In this document: one piece after another, positions 1 to 9,254 of the stretch | Numbering within the stretch: the first letter of the stretch is position 1 | Layout of the letters: every line of letters begins with the position of its first letter | From: JAAELZ01 sp965223465 | Lineage (GTDB): Bacteria > Pseudomonadota > Gammaproteobacteria > Arenicellales > Poriferihabitantaceae | Direction: 5' to 3' | DNA: 64,000 bases | Assembly (NCBI GenBank): GCA_965223465.1 | Contig: OZ245025.1 | Span: forward strand, 1,116,001 to 1,180,000 | Notes under the pieces: model-generated | What the model saw: the letters and a program-made list of their open reading frames with translations, nothing else | The model's database searches: none | What the model was told of the DNA's origin: nothing | Translations under genes and position numbers: made by a program

Positions 1-3000
1 CGACAGACCTGTCCGTCGCAGCAATAACGCGCTCATTTTGTTGCGCCAGTTTTTCCAGTAACTTGATGACGCCAGCATTGTCACCGCCCGCATTAATCGG
101 TACGCCATTTTTAAGGAAAAACTCAGTCACCGGATTCGGTAAAACCAGCTCTCTGCCTTCCTCGGCGATCCAGGATATTTCTGGCGCGCTTACCAGCCCG
201 CCAGATGCTCGGCCGCCTATTGATCCGCCGCCGATATTGGTGCTGGCTGTGACGTTTACCTGCACGTCCCTTTCAATTTCGCCAATGGCATCATTGATGC
301 CAGATACCGCGCCACTCATTGATGTCACCATCCCGGTGGTCATGCTGCCAAACGCGCCACCAATCTCACCAGCAGCCGCTTTACCCGTTTCAATAATAGA
401 CTTTAGCTGCTGGATGGTGATGCGCTCCATGCCGCCCATTTTTTCAATAATGCCTGCCGCCGCCGGGCCGAACACGGCATTGATACCTTTAGCAGTCGCG
501 TAGCCGTGCTTAAACAACGATTGAAGCGCCTGAGTACCAACACCCGTTGCCTTGGTAATCGACGCAGAGTATTGACCAAAATCCGCGCTATTAATCGTGT
601 CAACCGAACGCGCCCAGGCGGCCGCGACTTGCTCGCGAATCTGCACTTCCCGCTCAGCGGCTTCCTCGCGTTCTAAGAATCGGGTTTGCTCATAAACCAA
701 TTTGTCCGCACGATCATCCATCGCCGCAGCGGTCTGCTCGTTGTATGCCGCCGATATGGCGGCCACGTTTTCAACATTCCCACCTACCTGTAACCAGCCC
801 TTGGCACTCTTTTCAATCTCACCACCAACCGCCTGCACAGCAGCTTTATATAGGTCCAGATTGTTTCTGGTCTGCGCAAAGGCTTTGTCGCCTTTTGTAC
901 CCAGGAAATTGACTCCTCCAGTACTAAACCCACCCGTCGCACCTTGCGCATTTTCTTGTATCGACTCGACTATACGGCCTCGACGCCTATTCCCTATCGC
1001 CGCCACCCCTGCCACAACCGCAGCCGCAATCGCTGCCGGCCCGGCTGCTGCCGCAAGACTGGATGCACCGCCTGCAGCAGTTCCGCCCCCACCGAGCGCT
1101 GTCGCACCTAATCCGCCGCCAAACCCATTGCCCGCAACGCCGCCCGATAAAGCGCCCGCCTTCAACCCACCCAGACCAAGCGATGTCGCCAGCTCTGCGC
1201 TGACATATTCCTTAACCTTTTTGCCAAGCAAATTACTCGCAATACTTTCTAGCGGACTACTACCACCGCCACCGAATAACCCATCAAGCCCCCCCAGCTG
1301 CAAATTAAACTCACCATCGCCAATCTTGAGCAGCCACTGGAAAAACTCGATGATATTGCTCTTAGCAATTTCGATACCGATGCGCTTGATTTCCTCGACA
1401 AAAGAATCGCCAAAGCTCTCCCCGGCGAACTGTGCGTCCACCAGATTACCCACTAACCCCTCTACAGTATCGGTCAGCTCGACCTGCTTATCGATAATCT
1501 CCTGCCGCGATTGAACCAGATCATAGTCCGCCGCCACTTGCTCGATACTGATCGCGACCCCACGCTCCTGCGCCTCGTTATATATGCGCTGAATCTCCGC
1601 CGCACGCTCTCCCCCGGCGATTCTCGCGTCCAGTGATTCAACCGTATTCTGCAACTCTTGGTCATATTCATACGCAGCCTTGGCTGCCTCAAATTCCGCA
1701 TCCGCGACCGCATCGACCTGCTCAAGCAACTCGTCAAATTCCTGGTTGGCTTTTTCCAGTGCTTTCGCACGCTGCTCAGTGATGCCGGCCGCATCCTCAT
1801 ATTGCTTTTTAAGCCGCAACTCCTCTCTGCTGGCCGCCGCTGCACTCAATGCCCGCCGATTCATCGCATCGGATAATTTATCCATCCCTTCGTTGTATGC
1901 TATCAACGGGTCCGCCGCACGCTCTAGCTTGTCGACATAGTCCTCAGAGGCCTTTTTGGCCTTGTCAGTCTCGCCACTTAACCCACTCATGGAAATAGTG
2001 GCGGTTTTGGTCGGTTTATCCAGCTGCTGTAATTGACGTTTCGCCGCAGCAATTGCCTCCTCGATCTTGAGCGCCTTTCCGCTCAATTCTCCGTATGTTC
2101 GCCCCGCATCACGACCTTGCTCAATATACGGCGCCATTTCTGCGTTAACCGACTTTAATTCAGACCGCATCACGGCCAGATCCTGATTGATTTGATCCGC
2201 CTGTAACGCGCGCGATGCGCCTGCGTAGCGATCCACCGCGGTGGCCAGCTTTTCGGTATCGTCCGCCGCGTCCCGCGCATTCAGCGCCCACGATCCCAGC
2301 GCAATCGCCCCCAAGGTAACAACCCCGCCCGGCCCGCCCATAAGGCCCATAATACCCCTAAGCACACCGGATACGCGTGACACGCGTACTGTCGCAGCCG
2401 CATACGCGGCATTCGCGGCAGAGGCTTGTCGTGTTGCGGCTGTCAAAGCCACACGCGCTTTCAGCAAACGCGCGTCCGCCGCAGCGGCCTGCCCCGCCGT
2501 ATTTGCTGCCCACACTTTAGAGCGCGAATAATTTAACTCTAATCGAGCAGCATTTAATTTCGACGTCGCCGCAGCCGCCTCAACCTGCATGGTTTTCGCC
2601 GTTGCGGCTTGTTTGGCCTGCTCCGCCTTAACCGCCGCAAGCTGCCCCGCAACATACGTTTGCAACGCGGTTAAACCCTTGCCGGCATAGCGCGATGCAA
2701 TAATCGCACCGGCTATCTCTGCCTTTGCCGCCACCTCATCAAAATTTTCAGCCGTATATTGCAGCGCCTCGGCAATGCCGGTGCTAACAACGCTTACGCC
2801 CTCCGCACGACCTATATACTGAGACGCCGCATCAACCGCTGAGCCCCACGTTTTCTTGATAGTACGCTCGATTTGCTCGTTTTCCTGCTGTACTACCTCC
2901 GCTTGGCTTTCAATCGCATTGATCACGACATCCGAGGTAAGCTCCCCCTGATTAGCCATTTCACGCAATTCGCCAACGGTCTTACCCAATCCATCAGTTA

Positions 3001-3532
3001 GTATTTGCAACAATCGCGGCGACTGCTCTGACACAGAATTGAATTCTTGCCCGCGCAGCACGCCACTTGCCATGGCCTGAGTAAACTGGCGAATGACTGC
3101 CGTATTTTCCTGCGCGCTGCGATTACTGATGCGCATCGAGCGATTTAATGTGCTTTGCACCAGCTCTAACCGCTCACTATCGCCCTTAAGTTCTTTGCTA
3201 GAACGCGCCAGATTGGCGTATAAATCAACATTTGCGCTTAGCGATGTATTGGTTTCCAGTGATGTGGCCATCACAAACTCGCTGGCCGCGGCGAATTCCT
3301 GTTGAGATTGCGTCGCAAGCTTTAATTGAGAGTCCATCGTTTTGACCGAATCGGACGCACTCACCAGCCCCGCAAACGCCGTCGATGCGCCCGCAATGCC
3401 AAAAAACGCCTTAATCGAATTGGTAACACCGTCCAGCTGCCCATCTATTTTATCGACGCGCTTACTGACCGAACCAAACCCCGCCGCGGTCTGATCGCTT
3501 GCCGAAATGATTATTTTTGTGCGCAGGCTCAT
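1..3532 (-). CDS. phage tail tape measure protein (partial, 3' end off window)
   Basis: The minus-strand frame is open without a stop from the ATG to the window edge, about 1177 codons, so the C-terminus is missing. Residues from about 70 to 250 resemble the conserved tape-measure domain of lambdoid siphophages (sub-motifs ANLARSS, GVLRGQEFNSV, ANQGELT). The middle is Ala-rich and helical with long coiled-coil stretches, followed by a Gly-rich hydrophobic segment. The product sets tail length and helps DNA entry. Its ATG overlaps the stop of the preceding chaperone frame as ATGA, so the two are translationally coupled. Length, position after the chaperone pair and composition all agree. The exact subfamily is not determined. 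Confidence 0.93.
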   Translation of the reverse strand, partial: MSLRTKIIISASDQTAAGFGSVSKRVDKIDGQLDGVTNSIKAFFGIAGASTAFAGLVSASDSVKTMDSQLKLATQSQQEFAAASEFVMATSLETNTSLSANVDLYANLARSSKELKGDSERLELVQSTLNRSMRISNRSAQENTAVIRQFTQAMASGVLRGQEFNSVSEQSPRLLQILTDGLGKTVGELREMANQGELTSDVVINAIESQAEVVQQENEQIERTIKKTWGSAVDAASQYIGRAEGVSVVSTGIAEALQYTAENFDEVAAKAEIAGAIIASRYAGKGLTALQTYVAGQLAAVKAEQAKQAATAKTMQVEAAAATSKLNAARLELNYSRSKVWAANTAGQAAAADARLLKARVALTAATRQASAANAAYAAATVRVSRVSGVLRGIMGLMGGPGGVVTLGAIALGSWALNARDAADDTEKLATAVDRYAGASRALQADQINQDLAVMRSELKSVNAEMAPYIEQGRDAGRTYGELSGKALKIEEAIAAAKRQLQQLDKPTKTATISMSGLSGETDKAKKASEDYVDKLERAADPLIAYNEGMDKLSDAMNRRALSAAAASREELRLKKQYEDAAGITEQRAKALEKANQEFDELLEQVDAVADAEFEAAKAAYEYDQELQNTVESLDARIAGGERAAEIQRIYNEAQERGVAISIEQVAADYDLVQSRQEIIDKQVELTDTVEGLVGNLVDAQFAGESFGDSFVEEIKRIGIEIAKSNIIEFFQWLLKIGDGEFNLQLGGLDGLFGGGGSSPLESIASNLLGKKVKEYVSAELATSLGLGGLKAGALSGGVAGNGFGGGLGATALGGGGTAAGGASSLAAAAGPAAIAAAVVAGVAAIGNRRRGRIVESIQENAQGATGGFSTGGVNFLGTKGDKAFAQTRNNLDLYKAAVQAVGGEIEKSAKGWLQVGGNVENVAAISAAYNEQTAAAMDDRADKLVYEQTRFLEREEAAEREVQIREQVAAAWARSVDTINSADFGQYSASITKATGVGTQALQSLFKHGYATAKGINAVFGPAAAGIIEKMGGMERITIQQLKSIIETGKAAAGEIGGAFGSMTTGMVTSMSGAVSGINDAIGEIERDVQVNVTASTNIGGGSIGGRASGGLVSAPEISWIAEEGRELVLPNPVTEFFLKNGVPINAGGDNAGVIKLLEKLAQQNERVIAATDRSV

Positions 3533-3819
3533 GCCGTTTTCGTCTTATTTCTTATTTCCAGCAACACACCGCGCTCATAATCCCCGATCTCGGCAAATAT
3601 CTGCTCTCGCGCTTTACGCTTCATACGCTTAACCCCATCACGGGCATACTTCAAAACCCGATGCACCGCCACATAATCCAGACCAACCGGGCCACTCATC
3701 GATACGCGCCACTGCGTACTGCACTTGTGAAACCAGAACCAAGAAACAGCGTTATCCTGAAACAGCTCGAATGCACTATTCCCTGTCATACGATCAATAA
3801 CATTTTGCGGCACATTCAT
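3529..3819 (-). CDS. tail assembly chaperone, T-type domain (DUF1799-like), probably made by frameshift
   Basis: A 96-residue frame containing the QWRVSMSGPVGLDY block typical of DUF1799 phage proteins, which sit just before tape-measure genes. The ATG shown has no good Shine-Dalgarno. The frame is open upstream for 24 more codons, exactly to a slippery heptamer in the preceding gene. The natural product is therefore probably a C-terminal extension of that gene made by -1 frameshifting, like lambda gpG-T. In lambda the T part recruits tail tube protein to the tape measure. The stop overlaps the tape-measure ATG. Independent initiation at this ATG cannot be excluded. Confidence 0.8.
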   Translation of the reverse strand: MNVPQNVIDRMTGNSAFELFQDNAVSWFWFHKCSTQWRVSMSGPVGLDYVAVHRVLKYARDGVKRMKRKAREQIFAEIGDYERGVLLEIRNKTKTA

Positions 3820-3851
3820 TTTTTCTAGCTGCGCTATTAATTTTCTGTCGT

Positions 3852-4319
3852 CTATTCCGCCGGACGCCCACCAGCGCCCGGCGTCAATACGTTTTTTACC
3901 AATATCTCCGGAACCTTCCCCTGCGCTTCAAAAAAGCTCTTATCCAGCACCAGCCTCCAGTCTGGATCAGCCAGCAAATCCGCGCGTGCATCATCGCTAT
4001 ACTCCAGCGGGCCATCTGTCCCCGGCACGCCCTGCCAGCCCATCAGGTGGCTATCGGCCAGCTCTTTGACCGTCAACGTCTCTACCTTAAGCGCACGCTT
4101 TTCGATCTTGCTGAGTTTGGGGGCTCGCTCGCCTTCCTTTCGGGTCAGTTTTTTTGCTTCTAATTGCTGCTTTAATCCACCCAAAGACACACGCTCTCGA
4201 TACTCGCGCATGGTTTTTTCCGGCACCCGCTGCCAGGTAAATACCGGCTTTTCCTCAAGCCCCTCGATCTCCACCTCGACCTCAACCGAGGTGAAGATTT
4301 TTTGCACCATATTTGTCAT
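3852..4319 (-). CDS. tail assembly chaperone, G-type
   Basis: A 155-residue charged protein between the tail tube gene and the T-type domain, the position of lambda gene G. The start is the ATG that follows an AAGG Shine-Dalgarno at 8 bases. A longer frame begins inside the tail tube gene but lacks a site. The gene carries the heptamer A-AAA-AAC about 13 codons before its stop, in the right phase for -1 slippage into the next frame. The predicted role is to coat the tape measure during tail assembly, with a minority fusion product supplying the T domain. The family assignment rests on position and the frameshift, since the sequence itself is not diagnostic. Confidence 0.75.
   Translation of the reverse strand: MTNMVQKIFTSVEVEVEIEGLEEKPVFTWQRVPEKTMREYRERVSLGGLKQQLEAKKLTRKEGERAPKLSKIEKRALKVETLTVKELADSHLMGWQGVPGTDGPLEYSDDARADLLADPDWRLVLDKSFFEAQGKVPEILVKNVLTPGAGGRPAE
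3891..3897 (-). promoter_or_regulatory. programmed -1 frameshift slippery heptamer
   Basis: On the minus strand the G-type gene reads GTA AAA AAC, giving the classic heptamer A AAA AAC in zero frame. Slippage of one base enters a frame that is open for 24 codons and continues into the T-type domain. The product would be about 267 residues (143 plus 24 plus 96, with slight uncertainty at the junction). Confidence 0.8.
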
Positions 4320-4332
4320 TACGATACCTTGA

Positions 4333-5271
4333 CTAGCTAAATACGATATCTGCGGTCTTGCCAATCGGCCGCCCAGTTATGGTCAGCAGACGAACACCGT
4401 CCTGCTCAGCCTTGTCGTCTACATAGATCTGCACTTCGTTGTCGACAATATCTATGCGCTGCCCAGCCGTATCATCCTTGTCAGCAATTCCTAATGCTAT
4501 CGGAACGATCTTGCCGTCCAGTGCCCAGATATTTTTAGCATTGACATCCACCGCCTTCATCACCAGTTCTAGAGACGGCGTGAACCCTGCGTAAAACAAT
4601 TGGTCACACGTCCCAAGGTCGGCCACATTCAAACCCCAGTTGTATTTGAACGAAAGCGGGCAAATATCGTAACCATCCAGCGTGGCGGTTTTAATATGAT
4701 CCTTAATCAGGGTGACTGGGTCTTTAAATTCATCGTAGACTGACTGTGCCACGGTAGGCGCAACCCCTGGCACTGGTTGTATGTAGCTGCCGCGCATTCC
4801 TGACACTAAAAATTTACTATAGTCTTTAGCCGCGGCCTCAAAAGCCAGGTTTCCTATACAACCGAAAGCATTCTGTTTCATGTTGGTATCCGGGTCATGC
4901 TCTTCAATCGCAACAGACTTCCGCCCTGTGCGCAATTCGCCAATCGTGTCCGGTACCGAATAAGTAACACTAACCCCAAGCGCATCGGCCCGGTCGAACC
5001 CACATGCCTCGATAATGAAACCATTCGCGGGTGGATCACCCGGCGTACCCTGAGCAGATGCCTCCATACCAAAATCAGTCATAGTATGCTCGTCGACATT
5101 AATCTCGACCTGGTTGCCAATGCCTTGATGGTCATGATTACGCTCTTTCTTTTCACCCTCACGCCGTTTCATGTTGAAATCACTTACCACCACCGCATCC
5201 GCACCAGTCAGGGTTAGCGTTTCGTCGCCGAAGGTTGTTTCCTGTTTAATCAGTACAATTGATCGTTTCAT
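4333..5271 (-). CDS. phage major tail tube protein
   Basis: A 312-residue, mostly beta-rich acidic protein in the tail tube position: after the tail terminator and completion genes and before the assembly chaperones and tape measure. The N-terminal half resembles the phage tail tube family of long-tailed phages (segments such as TLTLTGADAV and FIIEACGF). It polymerises into the tail tube around the tape measure. It ends 13 bases before the chaperone start, so it belongs to the same late transcript. Assignment is mostly from gene order plus general resemblance. Confidence 0.7.
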   Translation of the reverse strand: MKRSIVLIKQETTFGDETLTLTGADAVVVSDFNMKRREGEKKERNHDHQGIGNQVEINVDEHTMTDFGMEASAQGTPGDPPANGFIIEACGFDRADALGVSVTYSVPDTIGELRTGRKSVAIEEHDPDTNMKQNAFGCIGNLAFEAAAKDYSKFLVSGMRGSYIQPVPGVAPTVAQSVYDEFKDPVTLIKDHIKTATLDGYDICPLSFKYNWGLNVADLGTCDQLFYAGFTPSLELVMKAVDVNAKNIWALDGKIVPIALGIADKDDTAGQRIDIVDNEVQIYVDDKAEQDGVRLLTITGRPIGKTADIVFS

Positions 5272-5273
5272 CG

Positions 5274-5465
5274 TTACTCACTCCCGTTGTTGCCAGATTC
5301 ACTGCCGGCATTGTTACTGGCCGCGACTTTTTTCGCCGCCGCTGCCTTAGCAGCCTTTGCCTGGGCGGCCTTTTCCGCCTTGGCAAAATCTGCCAATATT
5401 TTTTTGCCCTCGTCGGAGTCACGCCCCACCCGATTGCCCTTATCGTCAACTACATATCTCGCCAT
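5274..5465 (-). CDS. small Ala/Lys-rich phage protein
   Basis: A 63-residue protein with a good Shine-Dalgarno (GAGGTG, 5 bases before ATG). It has an N-terminal MARYVVDDKGNRVG segment, a central Ala-Lys helix and a Gly/Ser/Asn tail. It is packed between the tail terminator and the tail tube gene, two bases from the latter. I do not recognise a family. Its length and position fit a minor structural or scaffolding protein of the tail module, but no function can be assigned. Confidence 0.6.
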   Translation of the reverse strand: MARYVVDDKGNRVGRDSDEGKKILADFAKAEKAAQAKAAKAAAAKKVAASNNAGSESGNNGSE

Positions 5466-5482
5466 ACTTCACCTCGTTAAAA

Positions 5483-5905
5483 TTAATTGCCCCACGGCCC
5501 GCCCGTACCGGCCTCGCCGCCACGCGCGTCCCAAACCCAATCCACCCGGTAGGTATCTACCCAGTTCGCTATATCTCCTTCTACTTCCTCAATCTCACCA
5601 CTCTCAAACTCCAGTTCGCGCCGGTAATAGTCCAGCTCCATGCCCACCAGCGCATTAAACGACTGGTTGCGCGTTTCGAACAAAACACTCTCCGGCGCAA
5701 TAGTAGATACGACTATCGTGCTGGTCATTGCTTGTTGACACACCGGCATTTCGGCCACCAGACCACCCTCATGCTTGCCGCGCCCGACGATCACTGCATG
5801 GGTGATGCCGGTTAAATCCGGCGCTGTCTTGGCTTCCGCCGAAATCACGTTTTCAAGCGTGGTAACCGCCTTGAGGTGATCAACAATGATTTTTAAATCA
5901 ATCAT
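5483..5905 (-). CDS. putative tail terminator protein
   Basis: A 140-residue acidic protein in the slot normally held by the tail terminator (gpU-like), between the minor tail protein Z homologue and the tail tube gene. Its start overlaps the upstream stop as ATGA. The N-terminus (MIDLKIIVDHLKAVTTLENV) and the pattern of a small alpha/beta protein are compatible with terminators that cap the tail tube and fix its length. No diagnostic motif is seen, so the call is from position and size. Confidence 0.5.
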   Translation of the reverse strand: MIDLKIIVDHLKAVTTLENVISAEAKTAPDLTGITHAVIVGRGKHEGGLVAEMPVCQQAMTSTIVVSTIAPESVLFETRNQSFNALVGMELDYYRRELEFESGEIEEVEGDIANWVDTYRVDWVWDARGGEAGTGGPWGN

Positions 5906-6501
5906 GCCGCCCGCCTTTTGCGTAACTCGAACGCGACCTCGCGCTCTACATTTGCCCCGAGCTTGCGACGCACCACTTTTTCGGTTTTTTCCAACGCATT
6001 AATCTCCTGCGCCATTTCCTGCACCGTCGGCCCCACCGGCGTACCCACCGGAAACCGCTGCCGGCCTTTTCTTTCCAAAACCCGCCCGGATCGCGTTTTA
6101 AACGCGCCATGCCCGTACAAAGAATACTTGGATCGCTTATCCACCACGTGTCGCGGCTTATCGCGCCGTATCTTCACCGACACCCCGATACCCCTGCCAA
6201 CGCGCCGCCGATTGGCCGAAAACTCCGATAACGGCACACCCTTATGCCGTGGCTTGAGCACCAATATCTCCGCAACCAGGCCCGCGTTGGTCGCATTATT
6301 GAGCCGCACCGCCTGTTTAACCGCCCGCGCTTTAACGAAAAAAGTCTGGCGTATGCTTTTGGATAACGTCACCCGACCCGCTCTCGCGGTCTTATTCAGC
6401 CCGCGCCTGACCGCCCGCCGGTATTCGTTCGGTTTAAGCGCCGCCTTGATCAGCGCCTTATCTTGCCGATCCATCTGCACAATGACGCGCCCTACGCTCA
6501 T
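5902..6501 (-). CDS. phage minor tail protein Z-like
   Basis: A 199-residue very basic protein that resembles the prophage minor tail protein Z family. It has an N-terminal RRGLNKTARAGR helix, a FFVKARAVKQAV segment and a middle rich in Arg/Lys. Lambda gpZ acts late in tail completion. It overlaps both neighbours by four bases (ATGA at each end), which shows tight translational coupling with the head-tail protein before it and the tail terminator after it. Confidence 0.75.
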   Translation of the reverse strand: MSVGRVIVQMDRQDKALIKAALKPNEYRRAVRRGLNKTARAGRVTLSKSIRQTFFVKARAVKQAVRLNNATNAGLVAEILVLKPRHKGVPLSEFSANRRRVGRGIGVSVKIRRDKPRHVVDKRSKYSLYGHGAFKTRSGRVLERKGRQRFPVGTPVGPTVQEMAQEINALEKTEKVVRRKLGANVEREVAFELRKRRAA

Positions 6502-6839
6502 GCCAGCGCCTCCTCGTGCATCTCCATGGTCACAATGCCATCGCGCACCGGAAACGAAACCCCTACCCGATATCGGTTAAGACATTCATCATCCGCCAGA
6601 ATCGTGACCATATCGCCATTTTTGACGCAAGCTGCATCCGACAACCGCAACGAACCCAAAACCACCGCTTTCATGGTTTGCTTGACTGCATCATGCCCCA
6701 GTGTCATCGGCTCATAATCCCGGTCAATCACCATTTGACACTCACTCACACCACCCTCGACGTGATCGATCTCCACATCCTCAGCAAAGGCGCTGAAAAC
6801 ACGAATATCCATCACGTCGAGGGCAGCTTGAGCGCGCAT
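6498..6839 (-). CDS. putative head-tail joining protein (FII-like position)
   Basis: A 113-residue acidic protein between the capsid decoration gene and the Z-like tail gene. This is the place of the lambda head-tail joining protein FII. The sequence includes a short beta-rich domain ending VSFPVRDGIVTMEMHEEALA, compatible with that small beta-barrel fold. The call is positional and the similarity is weak by eye. It overlaps the next gene by four bases and lies eight bases after the decoration protein gene. Confidence 0.5.
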   Translation of the reverse strand: MRAQAALDVMDIRVFSAFAEDVEIDHVEGGVSECQMVIDRDYEPMTLGHDAVKQTMKAVVLGSLRLSDAACVKNGDMVTILADDECLNRYRVGVSFPVRDGIVTMEMHEEALA

Positions 6840-6847
6840 AAACCAGG

Positions 6848-7162
6848 CTATCCAGCCAGCTTTACTTGCACAGTGGCGTCACCGGACGCGGCCGCCGCAA
6901 ACGCGACACCCATCTCGGTATTCCCAGAGGCAGTCGCGGTTACGTTAGTGCCGGTCCAGTACACTTTGGCGCCCTGCGCTAATGCGCTTGCAACCTTCGG
7001 CAACTCAAACACGCCATAGGCCTGCACCGACCCAGTCTCATCGCTGGCGATGTCCGTCACCGCAACACCCACCACCGTACCCATCACCACCACATCGCCC
7101 GAACTGATATCGGCGGCCGCGACATGGTTATATACTTCGCCGTTTTGAATAAAGTTTTTCAT
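6848..7162 (-). CDS. DUF2190-family capsid decoration protein
   Basis: A 104-residue small, Ala/Val/Gly-rich protein with the look of DUF2190 proteins: an N-terminal MKNFIQNGEVYNH segment followed by repeated beta strands (SSGDVVVMGTVVGVA). Proteins of this family sit next to major capsid genes and are thought to stabilise the capsid surface like lambda gpD. The gene follows the protease-capsid fusion by 40 bases. Confidence 0.8.
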   Translation of the reverse strand: MKNFIQNGEVYNHVAAADISSGDVVVMGTVVGVAVTDIASDETGSVQAYGVFELPKVASALAQGAKVYWTGTNVTATASGNTEMGVAFAAAASGDATVQVKLAG

Positions 7163-7202
7163 TTTGAAATCCTCTTGAATGAATTAACAATCAGTCAGGC
7201 GA

Positions 7203-9254
7203 TTAAGCCGTGGCCTTTTGCATGGTTTTGAAATCAAGCGCTTTCACGCCTGCATCAATCCGCACCTTGAACTCCGACCCATCCGTCGTCCATGCATCCT
7301 GCTGATCCAGGAATGGCATTTTGTTGCCATTCAAATACGACACTTCAACCGTGTCGTGCATCGTAGCGCTCGCTGCGGAGTAAAAGGTCGTTGCCGAAGC
7401 CGCATCCAGCCGCGCATCAGAAATAACCTCGAAGGTGCCGCGCACGCTGTTTGGCACATTTACCTTGCCCGGCTTTGTGTCATCTACCACGACCTCTGTT
7501 TTTGAGTCTCGCAGCGTTTTGGCCGCGCCTTGCAGCGCTACCGGCACCAACAGATTCGCCATGCGAATGTTCAAATTCGCATCACCCTGCTTTTGCGTGG
7601 CCATTGCCACTTGTAGCTCATCCAAAAACTCAGTGGTCATTGACGCGCCGGATTTAAGATTCCCGTGGTCTGCATGGAAAAGCGCCGTACCATCCGCCAT
7701 ATTCGGATTGCTCGTCAACACCGCATACACCAGGTCACCAACCGTGCGAATCGCCGCCCGACCCATTTTTCGTGGGATTTGGGTGAACGCGCGCAAATCA
7801 TCGTTGATAATCGCTTCGCGCGTGATCTTGAACATGCGCCCATAGGTCGCTAATTGCACCTGCTCGCCGCGATCTCCAATGGTGGCGTATTTATATTCCG
7901 CACCCTCTGGTTTGGATGCCAATGACGGAAACATATCCAAGTCGGTACGCGTGCTGATTTTGAAATCACCCAGCTCGCCGTCATTGGTCCATAACTGGAA
8001 GGTTTCCTCGGCTTCGTCATAACCTTTCAGCATCGCCTTGTTCGCAATATTCGCCAGCAGATTACCGAAATCATCCGTGCTGTGCGCGAACGCCGCACCT
8101 ACCATCTGTAACGGATCCATCATGCCGGTCGCAATATTGTGACGCTCCAAAAACGCCCGCGCGACTTCGCGCAAGCTATATGAGCGAAACTCATTGCCCT
8201 GCATATCAAAACCATCATCACCACGCGCAATCAACCCCGCGCGCACCGATAATGCCTGGGTGACACCAGTCACCAGCTTCTCTTGCTCACTTTCACCCGT
8301 CTCGACCCGCGGCCCACCAACAGACTCCACGCCCTCGCCCAGCTTGGCCATGGCTTTTTCGCGCGCCATATCGACGGTGCATTTTTTATCTTTGCTGCAC
8401 GTTTTCAATAGCGCATCCATACCGTCTACCGACATGAAAGGCTGGAACGCTTGCTCAATCGCATCAATACGAACACTATCTTGTGCCAGCGCTTGCTCCG
8501 CAATAGCGTTTTCGTCCACACTAGACGCAACAGGCTTTGTTTTAACAGCCGCCTGCTTGGCTTTCTTGCTTGAAGTTTTTCGCTTCATATTTTTCACCTT
8601 TTTACTTGGTTGAATGAATGCAGCGGCTGCTGCAGGAAATTTATTAAATCTATCCGGCGCGATACACGCCTCGGCATCGACCTCGTCGGTCACTTCGTCC
8701 GCCAGACCGGCCTCACGCGCTTCCTCGGCGCTGTACCAGTGATCTTTACCGTCGGTCAGCAAATCCCGTGCTTCGTCTTTCTCCAGTCCGCGCGCATACC
8801 CCGCGACCATCGATTCCGCATAACGGTCCAGCACATCCGCAGCCTCGCGCATTTCGGCTGCGTTACCCACCGCATACGACCAGGGCGCATGAATCATCAG
8901 CATGCCGTTTTCTGCGATGTTGACGACATCCCCCGCCATCGCGATGTACGAGGCCATTGACGCCGCGACCCCGTCGATATGCACGGTAATCTCTGCATCA
9001 TGTCGTTGTAGCGCATTGAATATCGCCAGCCCGTCTTTGACCGATCCGCCATAGGAATTGATAAACACATCAATCTCATCGGCATCGATATCGTCCAGCG
9101 CCTCGACCATCTGCGTCGCCGACGTGCTTTCATCGCTCCACCAGCTGTCGCCAATGTCGCCATAGATATACAACGCTGGCTTGTCGTCGCTACCACCCAC
9201 CGTGAGCCCGTATGGCCCGAATCGGCGTGTTTTTTGTTTAAACTTTTTAGGCAT
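7203..9254 (-). CDS. ClpP-like head maturation protease fused to Mu gpT-like major capsid protein
   Basis: One 683-residue reading frame holds two proteins. Residues 25 to 210 are a ClpP-like S14 protease with Ser99 in GVAASMAS, His122 in MIHAPW, and a likely Asp near 160. A Lys-rich linker and a scaffold-like helical region follow. The C-terminal 350 residues carry the Mu gpT-type head subunit signature LFHADHGNL. The protease would cut itself away from the capsid subunits during prohead maturation. I chose the second of two adjacent ATGs because GGAGG lies six bases before it; it overlaps the portal stop by 8 bases. The frame can be extended 14 codons upstream, but without a site. Confidence 0.9.
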   Translation of the reverse strand: MPKKFKQKTRRFGPYGLTVGGSDDKPALYIYGDIGDSWWSDESTSATQMVEALDDIDADEIDVFINSYGGSVKDGLAIFNALQRHDAEITVHIDGVAASMASYIAMAGDVVNIAENGMLMIHAPWSYAVGNAAEMREAADVLDRYAESMVAGYARGLEKDEARDLLTDGKDHWYSAEEAREAGLADEVTDEVDAEACIAPDRFNKFPAAAAAFIQPSKKVKNMKRKTSSKKAKQAAVKTKPVASSVDENAIAEQALAQDSVRIDAIEQAFQPFMSVDGMDALLKTCSKDKKCTVDMAREKAMAKLGEGVESVGGPRVETGESEQEKLVTGVTQALSVRAGLIARGDDGFDMQGNEFRSYSLREVARAFLERHNIATGMMDPLQMVGAAFAHSTDDFGNLLANIANKAMLKGYDEAEETFQLWTNDGELGDFKISTRTDLDMFPSLASKPEGAEYKYATIGDRGEQVQLATYGRMFKITREAIINDDLRAFTQIPRKMGRAAIRTVGDLVYAVLTSNPNMADGTALFHADHGNLKSGASMTTEFLDELQVAMATQKQGDANLNIRMANLLVPVALQGAAKTLRDSKTEVVVDDTKPGKVNVPNSVRGTFEVISDARLDAASATTFYSAASATMHDTVEVSYLNGNKMPFLDQQDAWTTDGSEFKVRIDAGVKALDFKTMQKATA

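Noticed and set aside
702..1514. A 270-codon Pro/Ala/Ser-rich frame on the plus strand
   Set aside because: It lies opposite the tape-measure frame, which is open over the whole region and has recognisable domain motifs; the composition is typical of a shadow of Ala/Gly-rich coding DNA.
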